Shown in pieces: positions 37,566 to 45,278 of a stretch of DNA of 64,000 nt. Origin of the DNA: Streptomyces griseocarneus. Lineage in GTDB: Bacteria; Actinomycetota; Actinomycetes; Streptomycetales; Streptomycetaceae. The notes beneath the pieces were generated by a model. The model did not search any database. It saw nothing but the letters and a program-made list of their open reading frames with translations, and was not told the origin of the DNA. The DNA is taken from NCBI RefSeq assembly GCF_014655595.1, contig NZ_BNBL01000005.1, forward strand, positions 372,001 to 436,000. The letters are read 5' to 3'. The translations under genes were made by a program, and so were the position numbers. Position 1 is the stretch's first letter, and each line of letters begins with the position of its first letter.

Positions 37566-37582
37566 GTGCGGTCGTCGGTTTC

Positions 37583-38056
37583 TCAGCCGGTGTGGCCCAG
37601 GCGTGCGGTGGCAGTGGGAACGGGTTCGAGCTGCCAGGACTCGAAGAGCTCAGCGGTCTGCTCCGGAGGCAGGAGCTGTTGCCCACGCAGGTCCCCGTGG
37701 TACCGGTCGCCGGTGTAGGTCAGTGTGACCTCGATGAGAGTTGTGGCTCCTGTCGGGTCGTAGGTGGAGAATTCACCGTGGTGAGCGAACCACCGGATGG
37801 TTTGCGGGTCGAGCGCCGCGTGGGGCAGGAGCAGGGCCAGAGCGGCGGTGGCGGCAGCGGGAAAGTCGCTGATCAGACCGTAGGCATCGGGATTGCTGGC
37901 CAGCTCCGAGAGGATTACGGAGGATCGCCCGGGCGAGGTCGGCTGGACCAAACGCACCAGGCAGTGTGCATCGCGGCCCAGTGCGTGGCGCCAGTGGACG
38001 AGTCCGGTGGTGATCCGGGCCTGGGGTGAGTTGTCGATCAGAAGGTCGTCAGCCAT
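37583..38056 (-). CDS. Hypothetical protein heading the folD-amidase operon
   Basis: The ATG at 38056 behind AAAAGGAG gives 157 residues. It is soluble, with the blocks LVRLVQPTSPGRSSVILSEL, RWFAHHGEFSTYDPTGATTL and VTLTYTGDRYHGDLRGQQLL. It has the feel of a small alpha/beta domain with conserved aromatic and His residues (WFAHHG), but no family is recognised. It ends 17 bases before folD, so the two are surely co-transcribed. Its function is open. Confidence 0.65.
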   Translation of the reverse strand: MADDLLIDNSPQARITTGLVHWRHALGRDAHCLVRLVQPTSPGRSSVILSELASNPDAYGLISDFPAAATAALALLLPHAALDPQTIRWFAHHGEFSTYDPTGATTLIEVTLTYTGDRYHGDLRGQQLLPPEQTAELFESWQLEPVPTATARLGHTG

Positions 38057-38144
38057 AGGTATCTCCTTTTGCCAAGGCCGGTACAGAGTGATGCCGCCGT
38101 AGGGCGGCTGCCTTCAAGCAACGCGATGGAGGGGCGGCCGGAGG

Positions 38145-38684
38145 TCATCCGGTCGCCTCGTCAAGGCGGGTGAAGGCGGCTTGGAAGACGAGCAAGTGCT
38201 CGGTGGGCATCTGGTAGCCGACAGCCCGCTGCCAGGACGGGTTGTCCGGGTCGTAGACCACGGCGACCGGCGCTTCGGTGCCCTGCGGCCACCGTCCCTG
38301 GCGCACCCCGCGCTGCAGCCCCCGAGCCAGGGCAACAGTCGGCCCGCGCAAGGAGCCGAACTCGTCGCGCAAGTCCCCGGCATCGGCCCAACCGCCACCG
38401 TCGACCACTCGACGTACGAAGGTGCGGGCGGCGAGGGTAACGCTGCGCAGAAACCACTCGGCGCGGTCCTCGCTCCAATCGGTGTCCGCGGTGATGGCCA
38501 GCTCGTGGCGATGCTCGTCGAGAAGTCGAAGCAGCTTCTCCTCGAAGGCGGGTGACGCACCCTCAATGGTGATCTTCACAGGCCTCTCCGATGCATTCTT
38601 GCCTCGTTCTACATGAACAACAGCCTGCCGCACTGGACCAAGCAAGGTCAACGCGGATTCGAGGGATCGACGTGAGGTAGCCAT
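38145..38684 (-). CDS. Hypothetical protein
   Basis: The ATG at 38684 gives 179 residues; the frame is open further upstream without similarity. The protein is soluble and helix-rich: ESALTLLGPVRQAVVHVERG, KITIEGASPAFEEKLLRLLD and WSEDRAEWFLRSVTLAARTF. It ends with a compact YDPDNPSWQRAVGYQMPTEH block. The N-terminal part with a KITIEGAS strand resembles the effector-associated 'CU044' style domains, but this is only an impression. There is no clear ribosome binding site. It lies 88 bases upstream of the folD operon and may belong to it. Confidence 0.55.
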   Translation of the reverse strand: MATSRRSLESALTLLGPVRQAVVHVERGKNASERPVKITIEGASPAFEEKLLRLLDEHRHELAITADTDWSEDRAEWFLRSVTLAARTFVRRVVDGGGWADAGDLRDEFGSLRGPTVALARGLQRGVRQGRWPQGTEAPVAVVYDPDNPSWQRAVGYQMPTEHLLVFQAAFTRLDEATG

Positions 38685-38939
38685 GGCACATTGTCGCCGT
38701 GTGTCCGGCTTGTGCCGCCATCCCCGCCCGCGCGGAAAGCAGCGCACGGCGATTAGGGGCGTCCACTGCAGGCTCAGGTCTTCTGGCCCGTCGGCTACAG
38801 GGTCGGCGGGCACGGGGAGCCATGACGGGCCTGCCTATCGGAGGAGTCGGCAAGCGCTGGATCTAACCAGTGGATCACGCCGGGTTTGGCTCCTATAGTT
38901 GGCTGACACACAGATGTCACGAAGAGGGTGGGTACTGCC

Positions 38940-39554
38940 TTGAAGTTATCTCGTATGGCCGCGGTGGTCACCGTGGCCGCCGTCGCTCCGGCCGTCCTGC
39001 TGACCTCGTCGGCCTTCGCTGATGGCGCCGCCGCAGGTTCGTCTACACAGTCGGCCCAGAGCTCAGTGGCGAAGACCGCCGGGCAGCAGGCCGAAGAGCC
39101 CGCCGGCAAGGACCAGCAGGCGGAGAAGGACCGGAACGAGATCCTGCGCATCGTCAGCCTTGGAGGCCCGGGGGTGAAGGCTGCCGGTAGGGCGGCGCTC
39201 GATGGCACGGCCGCGGACATGAGGAAGTTCCTCGAGAACGGTCAGTTCGAGGAAAGAGACACCGACAACGAGGTCCTGATATCGCGGATCATCTACTTCG
39301 GTGGTCCTGGGGTGAAGGAGGCCGGCAAGGCCGCGCTGAAGGGCACTCCGGAAGACCGGGTCGCCTTCCTGGAGGCCGGTCAGTTCAAGGCCCTGGACGA
39401 GGACAACTATGTCCTTATCTCGCGGATCTTCAATGAGGGGGGACCCTTCGTGAAGGCTGCGGCTAAGGCGGCGTTGAAGGGCACTCCGGAGGATCGGGTC
39501 GCCTTCCTCCAGACCGGTCAGTTCGAGGCGCGCGCGAAGGACAAGAAGGCATAG
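38940..39554 (+). CDS. Secreted ALF-repeat protein
   Basis: A TTG at 38940, spaced well from GAGGGTGGG, gives 204 residues; a GTG at 38928 is also possible. A signal peptide (SRMAAVVTVAAVAPAVLLTS) is cut near AFADGAA. Three ALF repeats of about 42 residues follow, for example ISRIIYFGGPGVKEAGKAAL, KGTPEDRVAFLEAGQF. ALF repeats are short helical units found in secreted actinobacterial proteins, often attached to toxin or lectin parts. Here the repeats stand alone, so this may be a shortened version of a larger protein. Confidence 0.8.
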   Translation: MKLSRMAAVVTVAAVAPAVLLTSSAFADGAAAGSSTQSAQSSVAKTAGQQAEEPAGKDQQAEKDRNEILRIVSLGGPGVKAAGRAALDGTAADMRKFLENGQFEERDTDNEVLISRIIYFGGPGVKEAGKAALKGTPEDRVAFLEAGQFKALDEDNYVLISRIFNEGGPFVKAAAKAALKGTPEDRVAFLQTGQFEARAKDKKA

Positions 39555-39567
39555 ATCTAACGAGCTC

Positions 39568-39990
39568 GTGCATGGTTGGCCGTGTGCGTTGGCGGCATCC
39601 TCGGTCCACGACTCAGTCGGCGGCAAGCAACTCGTCGACCACATCGCCACCTCACATCCGCGCGTGACCAAGGTCTGGGCCGACGGCGGCTACCGCACCA
39701 CCGCCATCGACCACGGCGCCCGCCTCGGCCTTGACGTCCACCTCGTCCAGCGGCCCTTGGGAACCCGAGGATTCAAGGTGATTCCAAGAAGGTGGGCGAT
39801 CGAGCGGACCTTCGGCTGGTTCATGCACCACCGCCGCCTCGCCCGCGACTACGAGACCCACCCGCACCGCTCCGAAGCGGTGATTCACCTCGCGGTGATC
39901 GACCTGATGAGCCGCAGACTCACCGCCGAATCCACCCCGAACTGGCGCGGAACCTATCCCAAGACCAAACACAAACCAGCGGATGAAATG
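39568..39990 (+). pseudogene. IS5-family transposase C-terminal remnant
   Basis: KVWADGGYR (second catalytic Asp), FKVIPRRWAIERTFGWFMHH (catalytic Glu) and RRLARDYETHPHRSEAVIHL are the C-terminal part of an IS5-type DDE transposase. The first catalytic Asp and the helix-turn-helix are missing and the normal stop is lost. It lies 200 bases before the tRNA-Trp gene. Confidence 0.75.
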
Positions 39991-40195
39991 CTCATTGCGT
40001 CCGGCGGAGTGGGCCGTGCCGCACATGCCGCGTACCGGGCGCCTGTCGGCACCGGCATCGGCCCTGGCGGCGAGGTGATCGTGGGTGGCTCCGGTCTTCC
40101 AGGTCACCGCCGCCCCGCCGCTGATCCATTGCCGATGCCCTGCCCGAAATCCGGTGGCAGGAGGAACTGCTCCTGTGGCAGGCTTCAGCCACCGA

Positions 40196-40270
40196 AGGGG
40201 CGTAGCTCAGCCCGGCCAGAGCAGCGGACTCCAAACCCGCTAGTCGCAGGTTCGAATCCTGTCGCCCCTG
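40196..40270 (+). tRNA. trnW: tRNA-Trp (anticodon CCA)
   Basis: The acceptor arms AGGGGCG and CGCCCCT pair fully. The D-arm GCTC/GAGC and T-arm GCAGG-TTCGAAT-CCTGT are present, and the anticodon loop CTCCAAA gives CCA. The anticodon stem GCGGA/CCCGC has an A-C mismatch next to the loop, and the T-stem a G-T pair. The 3' CCA is not encoded, as is usual in Streptomyces. It may be an extra copy in accessory DNA and a possible integration target. Confidence 0.85.
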
Positions 40271-40283
40271 CGCGAACGGCACA

Positions 40284-40312
40284 GCGGCCAGGTCCTCGTG
40301 GGACCTGGCCGC
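40284..40312 (+). terminator. Terminator of the tRNA-Trp gene
   Basis: A perfect 12-base stem (GCGGCCAGGTCC with its complement) and 5-base loop lie 13 bases after the tRNA. Confidence 0.85.
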
Positions 40313-40488
40313 TTGCTCATGGGCCCACGGGCCGGGCCGTGACGCCGGTGCGCTGCAGGAACTCCCGGGCACCGCGCAGTGTGGTGCGCAGATTCCACTG
40401 GGTCGCCCGGCTGTTGAGGCGTACGTCGAGGGGGCGCCGGGTAGCGTGCTGTGAGCCCGCAGGCCGAGCAGTTCTCTCTGGTGTCACT

Positions 40489-41364
40489 TCAAGATCGAGC
40501 CAGTTCTTCCAATCCCTCGTGGCCTACGTCCGGGGCGCTCATGGCCAGCCAGCCGTGGCCGCGTATCTCGGTGTCGGCGTCCACCGGGCTCGGGTGCACG
40601 GACAGGTACTCGCACGCCGTCATGGCATCGGCTGTGCCCTCGTTGGGCTCGGCCTCGTCGAACTCCGGGTCGAAATCCTCGTCGTCGACAGCCAGCGTCT
40701 CCCACGGCAGGGGCTCGCCCACCCACTCGGGGTTGCTCTCCCGCGCGTACCGGCGCCGGATGCGACCCGCTTCGGCGACCACCCAGATATCCGCTCCGCC
40801 CGCGATGTCCTCGAAGAACATCTGGGCCTGGCCGCACTGGGCGCTCAGCCGTTCCACGGCCCCCATCATGTCGTCCCAGTCCCAGCCGATGACACTGTCG
40901 AGGTTTCCGAATATCAGACGCCAGCGGTCGATTTCAGGCGTGACGAAGACCGGGTCGGCGTCCGGCCTGGCCGGCAGGTCAGCCACGTCGAGTCCCTCGC
41001 GGAAGGTGACCGGGACCCGGTCGTGGAGGTCCAGCGCCGCGAACAAGCCCTCGTAGTTCTCACCCGGTACCACGTACCACCAACTGGTCGGAAGGTAGAA
41101 CGGCGGCTTCTCGCCCACGCCCTTGAGCAAGGCGCGGCGCGCCAGCAGCTTCCTGTCCCGCTGTCCCAGCCGGTCGGTGAATCCGGCCTCCAACAAGGCA
41201 CCCAGTCGGTTCTCGCACATGATCGGGAAGCTTACGGTGCACTGTGAGGCGGCGATGCCCAGGTCTTCGCGGGTTCGGCGGACGAGCTCGCGGACAGCCG
41301 GCTTCCAGGGGGCGAGGGCGGAGTCGAACTCGCGAACGTAGTCCAGGGCCCGGGTGAATTTCAC
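40489..41364 (-). CDS. Hypothetical soluble protein
   Basis: The 291-residue product has normal codon use throughout. The N-terminal half is helical (FTRALDYVREFDSALAPWKP, VRELVRRTREDLGIAASQCT). The second half holds an acidic stretch (LAVDDEDFDPEFDEAEPNEG) and the block FEDIAGGADIWVVAEAGRIR, which suggests a two-domain protein. It has no signal peptide, membrane helix or known catalytic motif. The ADIWVVAEAGRIRRRYARES pattern recalls SMI1/KNR4-like immunity folds, but the match is weak. It appears monocistronic and intact. Confidence 0.6.
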   Translation of the reverse strand: MKFTRALDYVREFDSALAPWKPAVRELVRRTREDLGIAASQCTVSFPIMCENRLGALLEAGFTDRLGQRDRKLLARRALLKGVGEKPPFYLPTSWWYVVPGENYEGLFAALDLHDRVPVTFREGLDVADLPARPDADPVFVTPEIDRWRLIFGNLDSVIGWDWDDMMGAVERLSAQCGQAQMFFEDIAGGADIWVVAEAGRIRRRYARESNPEWVGEPLPWETLAVDDEDFDPEFDEAEPNEGTADAMTACEYLSVHPSPVDADTEIRGHGWLAMSAPDVGHEGLEELARS

Positions 41365-41594
41365 GCGGGCGAGGATGCCGACGGACCGGTTGCCTGGTTG
41401 CGATTTTCCGGTTTCGGGTCAGTGGTGTGAGAGACAGCGGGCATTGGTGTGCTGATGCTGGTCGGTGGCTGTTTCGGGGTGTGGGTTCACTGTCTTGGGG
41501 TGAGAGATCGGGGTGGGATCGCTGTCCTGGGGGGGGGATCGCATGAGGGGTGATGCAGTTTCAGATTTGTGTGTTCTGATCCACTGGCCGGTGG

Positions 41595-42000
41595 ATGGTT
41601 GGTGTGATCGATGGATGGATCCGGAAGAGCATCACCCGGTCTCGGAGGGGTTGGGGGGCGGTTCGGGCGCTGGTTCTGCCGGCTGTGTCGGTTCGGGCGT
41701 TGCGCAGGGAGGGGAAGCCCCCCCACTGGGCATGTGAGGTCGGCGGCGGACGCGCTGGGTGTGCGGGAGCGGGCGGTGTGGCGGTGGCTGGCCGGGGCTG
41801 AGAAGGACAAGGCTGCAGCCCGGACGCCGGGGGCGCGTGCCCCGTACCACGGGAGGTTCACGGTCACCCCCGAGATCCGGGCTCTGCTCGGGCTGTGGAA
41901 GGGGAACGTTGCCGCTGTCCACCGTGAGCTGACCGCTCGCGCGGCCAGGGGCGAGGGGGAGCCGCCGCCGTTGCCGGCCACCCCGCGGGCCGGGGCTACA
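41595..42000 (+). pseudogene. Mu-type/rve transposase N-terminal remnant
   Basis: KSITRSRRGWGAVRALVLPA reads to a CCCCCCC run at 41716-41722. The next frame then gives TGHVRSAADALGVRERAVWR, WLAG and FTVTPEIRALLGLWKGNVAA, VHRELTARAARGEG. These are the helix-turn-helix and helical linker that precede the integrase core in a group of Streptomyces transposases. The catalytic DDE core is absent, so the element is dead. A G9 run just upstream (41529-41537) is also noted. Confidence 0.6.
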
Positions 42001-42019
42001 GGTGTGGTGGTTCCTCGCG

Positions 42020-42482
42020 TCAGCCTGGCTCGAGGTCGGTGCGCATGGCCCGGAGCAGGCGCTGCTGGCATTGACGGAAGTGTTCGCGCTTGGTCGTGCA
42101 CCGGGGATCGTTCCAGCGTTTACCGGCAGCGACTTCGTTGCGGTATTCGAGCAGGGCGTTCAGCGCCGCCTCCGTGCAGTGCCTGACCTGTTGGCTTGTC
42201 GTCAGCTCCATTTGGTAGCGGCGGGCGTACACCTCGTGCTCACGCACCGCCGCCCCGGCTGACCTCTTGCGCTCGGATGACCTGCGTGGCCAACGGCTGG
42301 CCGCGAAGATCTGTTCCCGCGCCACGAACAAGGCTGCCAGGAACTGTGCGTACGCGGCCCGTTGACGCTCCTGCCGCCCGTGCCCGTTCCTCTCGACGCC
42401 AGCGTCTGCGGTCTGCCAGGTAGGCAGCAGCGACGGCGACCAGGCCGCCGGTCACTGCGCTCGCCGGTGCTGTCCAGTCCAT
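42020..42482 (-). pseudogene. Frameshifted small membrane protein
   Basis: The ATG at 42482 opens DWTAPASAVTGGLVAVAAAY, an N-terminal membrane helix, then LADRRRWRREERARAAG. Near 42390 the frame changes and a helical domain continues (QRAAYAQFLAALFVAREQIF, TEAALNALLEYRNEVAAGKR, LLRAMRTDLEPG-stop). The restored protein of about 150 residues has the layout of many Streptomyces one-helix proteins with a cytoplasmic coiled domain. Confidence 0.6.
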
Positions 42483-42741
42483 CGCACCAAGCTGCCACCG
42501 ACGCCACCAGCGCGATACTTCTCGGCCGTCGCACGCCCGGTCGCGGCCGGGATGGACCTGCGCCGCTCCCGTCGCCGCGTGGCCCGCGGCCCTGCTGCCC
42601 GTGGGGCGCCCGGGCCAGGTATGCAGATGTGCAGCCGACGGCTTCGCCGATGTCACGGGTGCCGTCGGGGGTGCACCCTCGGAACCTCCGCGACCTGCGG
42701 GCCGGTCCTCCCGGTTTCACCTGTCACGGAGAGTTTCACGG

Positions 42742-43575
42742 TCATGCCTCTCCAGCCGTCCGCGCCGCAGCGACCACGGCCTCGTACACCTCCAGTGCCG
42801 GCCGGGGCTCGCGTCCCAGGAGCGTGCGCAGGGCGTTGTCCTCGATCCCGCTGCCGTCCAGGAAGCCCCCGGCGATCACTGAGTACGTGCCCACCAGCAT
42901 CGGCACCTGGTAGGGCAGCGCCTGGCCGGCCTCTGTGATCGCCTCGCGGGCGGCGCCGAGCGAGGAGGGCTCGTACGAGCCGCCGATCGCGGCGGCCAGC
43001 TCGGCGCCGCCCAGGGCCCGCTCGCCGACGAGCTCGTACACCCGCCCCGCGTGCCGATCCGGCTCGGCCGCCACCCGGGCCGCCACCGCCGCGAGGTCGG
43101 CGCGGGCCACCGCGGCCAGGCGGCCCTCGCCCAGCGGCGCCGCGATCGTCCCGTCGGGTCCCGGGGCCGCGATACCGGCGAGGAACTCGGCGTAGAGCCC
43201 GTTGCGCAGGATCGTCCACGCCAGCGGGCTGCGCCCGAGGCGGCGTTCGGTCCAGCGGTGGGCGAGGGCGTAGGCCAGGTGGTCGCCGTCGCCGCTGAGG
43301 CTGGTGTAGACGATGTGCCGCACGCCCGCTCTCTCGGCCGCCGATATCGCCGCGTCGTGGCGGGCGATGACGACGTCGTCCTCGCCGTACCCGGCCGAGA
43401 TGAGCAGCAGGGTGTCCACGCCGGTGAAGTCGAGCGAGGACGGGTCGTCGAAGTCGACGCGCCGCTCCGCGGCGGAGCGGGGGGTGCGGGTGCCGAGGAC
43501 GACGTCGTCCCGCCCGGCCAGTTCGTCGGCGACGAGCTGTCCGAGAGCGCCGCCTGCACCGGTTACCAGAATCAT
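42742..43575 (-). CDS. NmrA-like NAD(P)H-binding protein
   Basis: The 277-residue protein starts at the ATG at 43575 behind a strong AGGAGGGAG. The Rossmann motif is MILVTGAGGALGQLVADELA. Later blocks VDTLLLISAGYGEDD, RHIVYTSLSGDGD and WTILRNGLYAEFLAGIA are typical of NmrA/quinone-oxidoreductase-like proteins, which bind NAD(P) and either reduce quinones or sense redox state. It is divergent from an HxlR regulator across a 71-base gap, a pairing common for quinone- or aldehyde-responsive genes. Confidence 0.88.
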   Translation of the reverse strand: MILVTGAGGALGQLVADELAGRDDVVLGTRTPRSAAERRVDFDDPSSLDFTGVDTLLLISAGYGEDDVVIARHDAAISAAERAGVRHIVYTSLSGDGDHLAYALAHRWTERRLGRSPLAWTILRNGLYAEFLAGIAAPGPDGTIAAPLGEGRLAAVARADLAAVAARVAAEPDRHAGRVYELVGERALGGAELAAAIGGSYEPSSLGAAREAITEAGQALPYQVPMLVGTYSVIAGGFLDGSGIEDNALRTLLGREPRPALEVYEAVVAAARTAGEA

Positions 43576-43646
43576 TGAGATCTCCCTCCTGAGCTGTGTG
43601 TTTCCATCATGGGGAGCGAGTTTCGATCGCATAAGGAGGCACTTTG

Positions 43647-44078
43647 ATGTCAGTAGGGCACACCGCGGTAACCACCTCGGTGCCGGACGAGCCCGTGATC
43701 GTCTGCGAGACGCCGCAGGACGAGTGCGGCGTGAGGGATGTGCTGGACCGGCTCGGCGACAAGTGGTCCGTTTACGTGGTGGTCGAGCTCGCCTCGGGCA
43801 TACGGCGGTTCAAGGAGCTGCAGCGCGCCATCCCGGGCAATATCTCGCAGCGTATGCTCACGCTTACTGTCCGGCGTCTGGAGCGCGACGGGGTGGTGAC
43901 GCGGACCGTGTATCCCACCGTGCCGCCCCAGGTCGAGTACGAGCTGACGGAAATGGGTCACAGTCTCACCCACCTCGTCAAGGCCCTCGCGGACTGGTCG
44001 ATCGCCCACCGGCCGTTCATTGCCGCCTCGCGGGCGGCCTGGGACGCCGCTCACTCGGAGCCGACGGCCGGCGAATGA
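43647..44078 (+). CDS. HxlR-family transcriptional regulator
   Basis: The ATG at 43647 lies 7 bases after AAGGAGG and gives 143 residues. The winged helix-turn-helix is classical: LDRLGDKWSVYVVVELASGI, RRFKELQRAIPGNISQRMLT, LTVRRLERDGVVTRTVYPTV. HxlR proteins act as dimers that repress or activate a divergent oxidoreductase in response to quinones, diamide or aldehydes. One Cys near the N-terminus (VCETPQDECG) matches the redox-sensing cysteine of this family. It probably controls the NmrA-like gene. Confidence 0.9.
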   Translation: MSVGHTAVTTSVPDEPVIVCETPQDECGVRDVLDRLGDKWSVYVVVELASGIRRFKELQRAIPGNISQRMLTLTVRRLERDGVVTRTVYPTVPPQVEYELTEMGHSLTHLVKALADWSIAHRPFIAASRAAWDAAHSEPTAGE

Positions 44079-44171
44079 ACGGCCCCGGGCTCCACCGGGT
44101 GATGCGCGAGCGCGTCCCCGAGCCGTGGACCCCGCTGCCCGGGGTGTGTCCGGCGGAAGCGAGGAGTGGTC

Positions 44172-44765
44172 ATGGTGGCGTTGCCGATCGTGTTCCTGGG
44201 CATCGTCGGCACGCTCGCGTCGAGGCTCACAACACAGCGGCTCGCCGAGAATGGGGCAGGGCCAGGGAACTGGACCACATCGAACGACAGCGCGCCGGCA
44301 AACGGAGATACGAGGCGGAGCAGGCGGCCGCGGAGGCCCCCCCGGGGCTGCGTCACGCTGAACACCTCGCCCCTGGAGGACCACTTTGAGCTGAACAACT
44401 TCTGGTACGTGCTCCGCGGTGGCCGTGTCACGGATGACCTGCGATCGCTCCTGGACGACGCGCGGCGCGGGCACCGCGCGCGGTACCCCCAGACGCGGAT
44501 GCGTGTCCGGGACGATGCTCTCGCCCCCGCCCACGGCGGCACCCTCGAGCTCGGCCGGGTGGGCAAAGCCCTCGAACGTCTCGACGGCGGGATACCGCCG
44601 CGCGGTGAGGGCGAGTTTCTGGAACAGGCGCGCAGCCAGGTCGGCAAGCGCGCCTCCCGCCGGGCGAAGGCCCGTTCCCGCGAACTGAGCGCCGCCCCCG
44701 ACCTCGACCTCTGGTGCGACGCCATCGAGTCACAGCGCAGGACAAACGGATACAACCCTCTCTGA
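44172..44765 (+). CDS. Membrane-anchored hypothetical protein, possibly with two compensating frameshifts
   Basis: The ATG at 44172 follows GAGGAG. A membrane helix (VALPIVFLGIVGTLASRL) is followed to about 44350 by awkward composition in this frame, while another frame gives a better helix (RARELDHIERQRAGKRRYEA). From 44385 the original frame again reads well: FELNNFWYVLRGGRVTDDLR, LDLWCDAIESQRR. It could be intact or carry two indels. No family is recognised. As written it has 197 residues. Confidence 0.45.
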   Translation: MVALPIVFLGIVGTLASRLTTQRLAENGAGPGNWTTSNDSAPANGDTRRSRRPRRPPRGCVTLNTSPLEDHFELNNFWYVLRGGRVTDDLRSLLDDARRGHRARYPQTRMRVRDDALAPAHGGTLELGRVGKALERLDGGIPPRGEGEFLEQARSQVGKRASRRAKARSRELSAAPDLDLWCDAIESQRRTNGYNPL

Positions 44766-45278
44766 GGAGCGGGCCAGTCGGCGTGCAGCTGATCCACCGG
44801 ACGCCGTCTCAAGGCGCGGCCGGGCAGGGCTGGAGGAGGTTCTCGGCGACGTTCGTGCGGTGGTGATGCGGGTGGATCGGGCGACGGCCTCCACCACGCC
44901 GTCCAGGCCGTCGCCACCCTGCACAACCTCGCCCTCACCGGGTGAAACGGCAGGTCAAGCACCACTCCAACCTGACGGAGACGGACCTTCCGCCGTAGCC
45001 GCACGACATCCACCCGTCCTTCGCGTTAGCCCCGGCCTCTGCAATGGGGTACGGGGCGCCACACCGGTTCTCGGGCAGACGGGACAGCCCCGCCTCTCCC
45101 GCGCCCCGTTCGCCGGCTGGCAGACCGATCACGCTGCCGACGCCGGCGTGCGTGAGAACCCGCACCTGGAAGGTGCGGGCTGTCGACGAACCCGTCACGG
45201 TCGCGTGCTTCGCTCACCACACGCACCTCAAGGCGGCCGTTCCTGTGCCTCCCACGGCGCCACCAGTCCGCAGGCGAT
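44766..45278. other. Gap with a possible transposase tail
   Basis: Near 44880-44945 on the plus strand, GLHHAVQAVATLHNLALTG-stop resembles the extreme C-terminus of an IS transposase, but too little is left to assign a family. A perfect 9-base hairpin with a 3-base loop (45159-45179) is present. No gene is supported in the rest. Confidence 0.3.
45159..45179. terminator. Short perfect hairpin
   Basis: CCCGCACCT and AGGTGCGGG flank a GGA loop. It lies 100 bases beyond the 3' end of the acetyltransferase gene and may terminate it. Confidence 0.45.

Noticed and set aside
39568..41247. A 559-codon plus-strand ORF
   Set aside because: It runs from an IS5 tail through the tRNA-Trp gene and the antisense of the 40489-41364 gene. 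Only the first 140 codons have homology.
44935..45198. An 87-codon minus-strand ORF
   Set aside because: Composition is irregular and it spans the 45159-45179 hairpin; no start signal.
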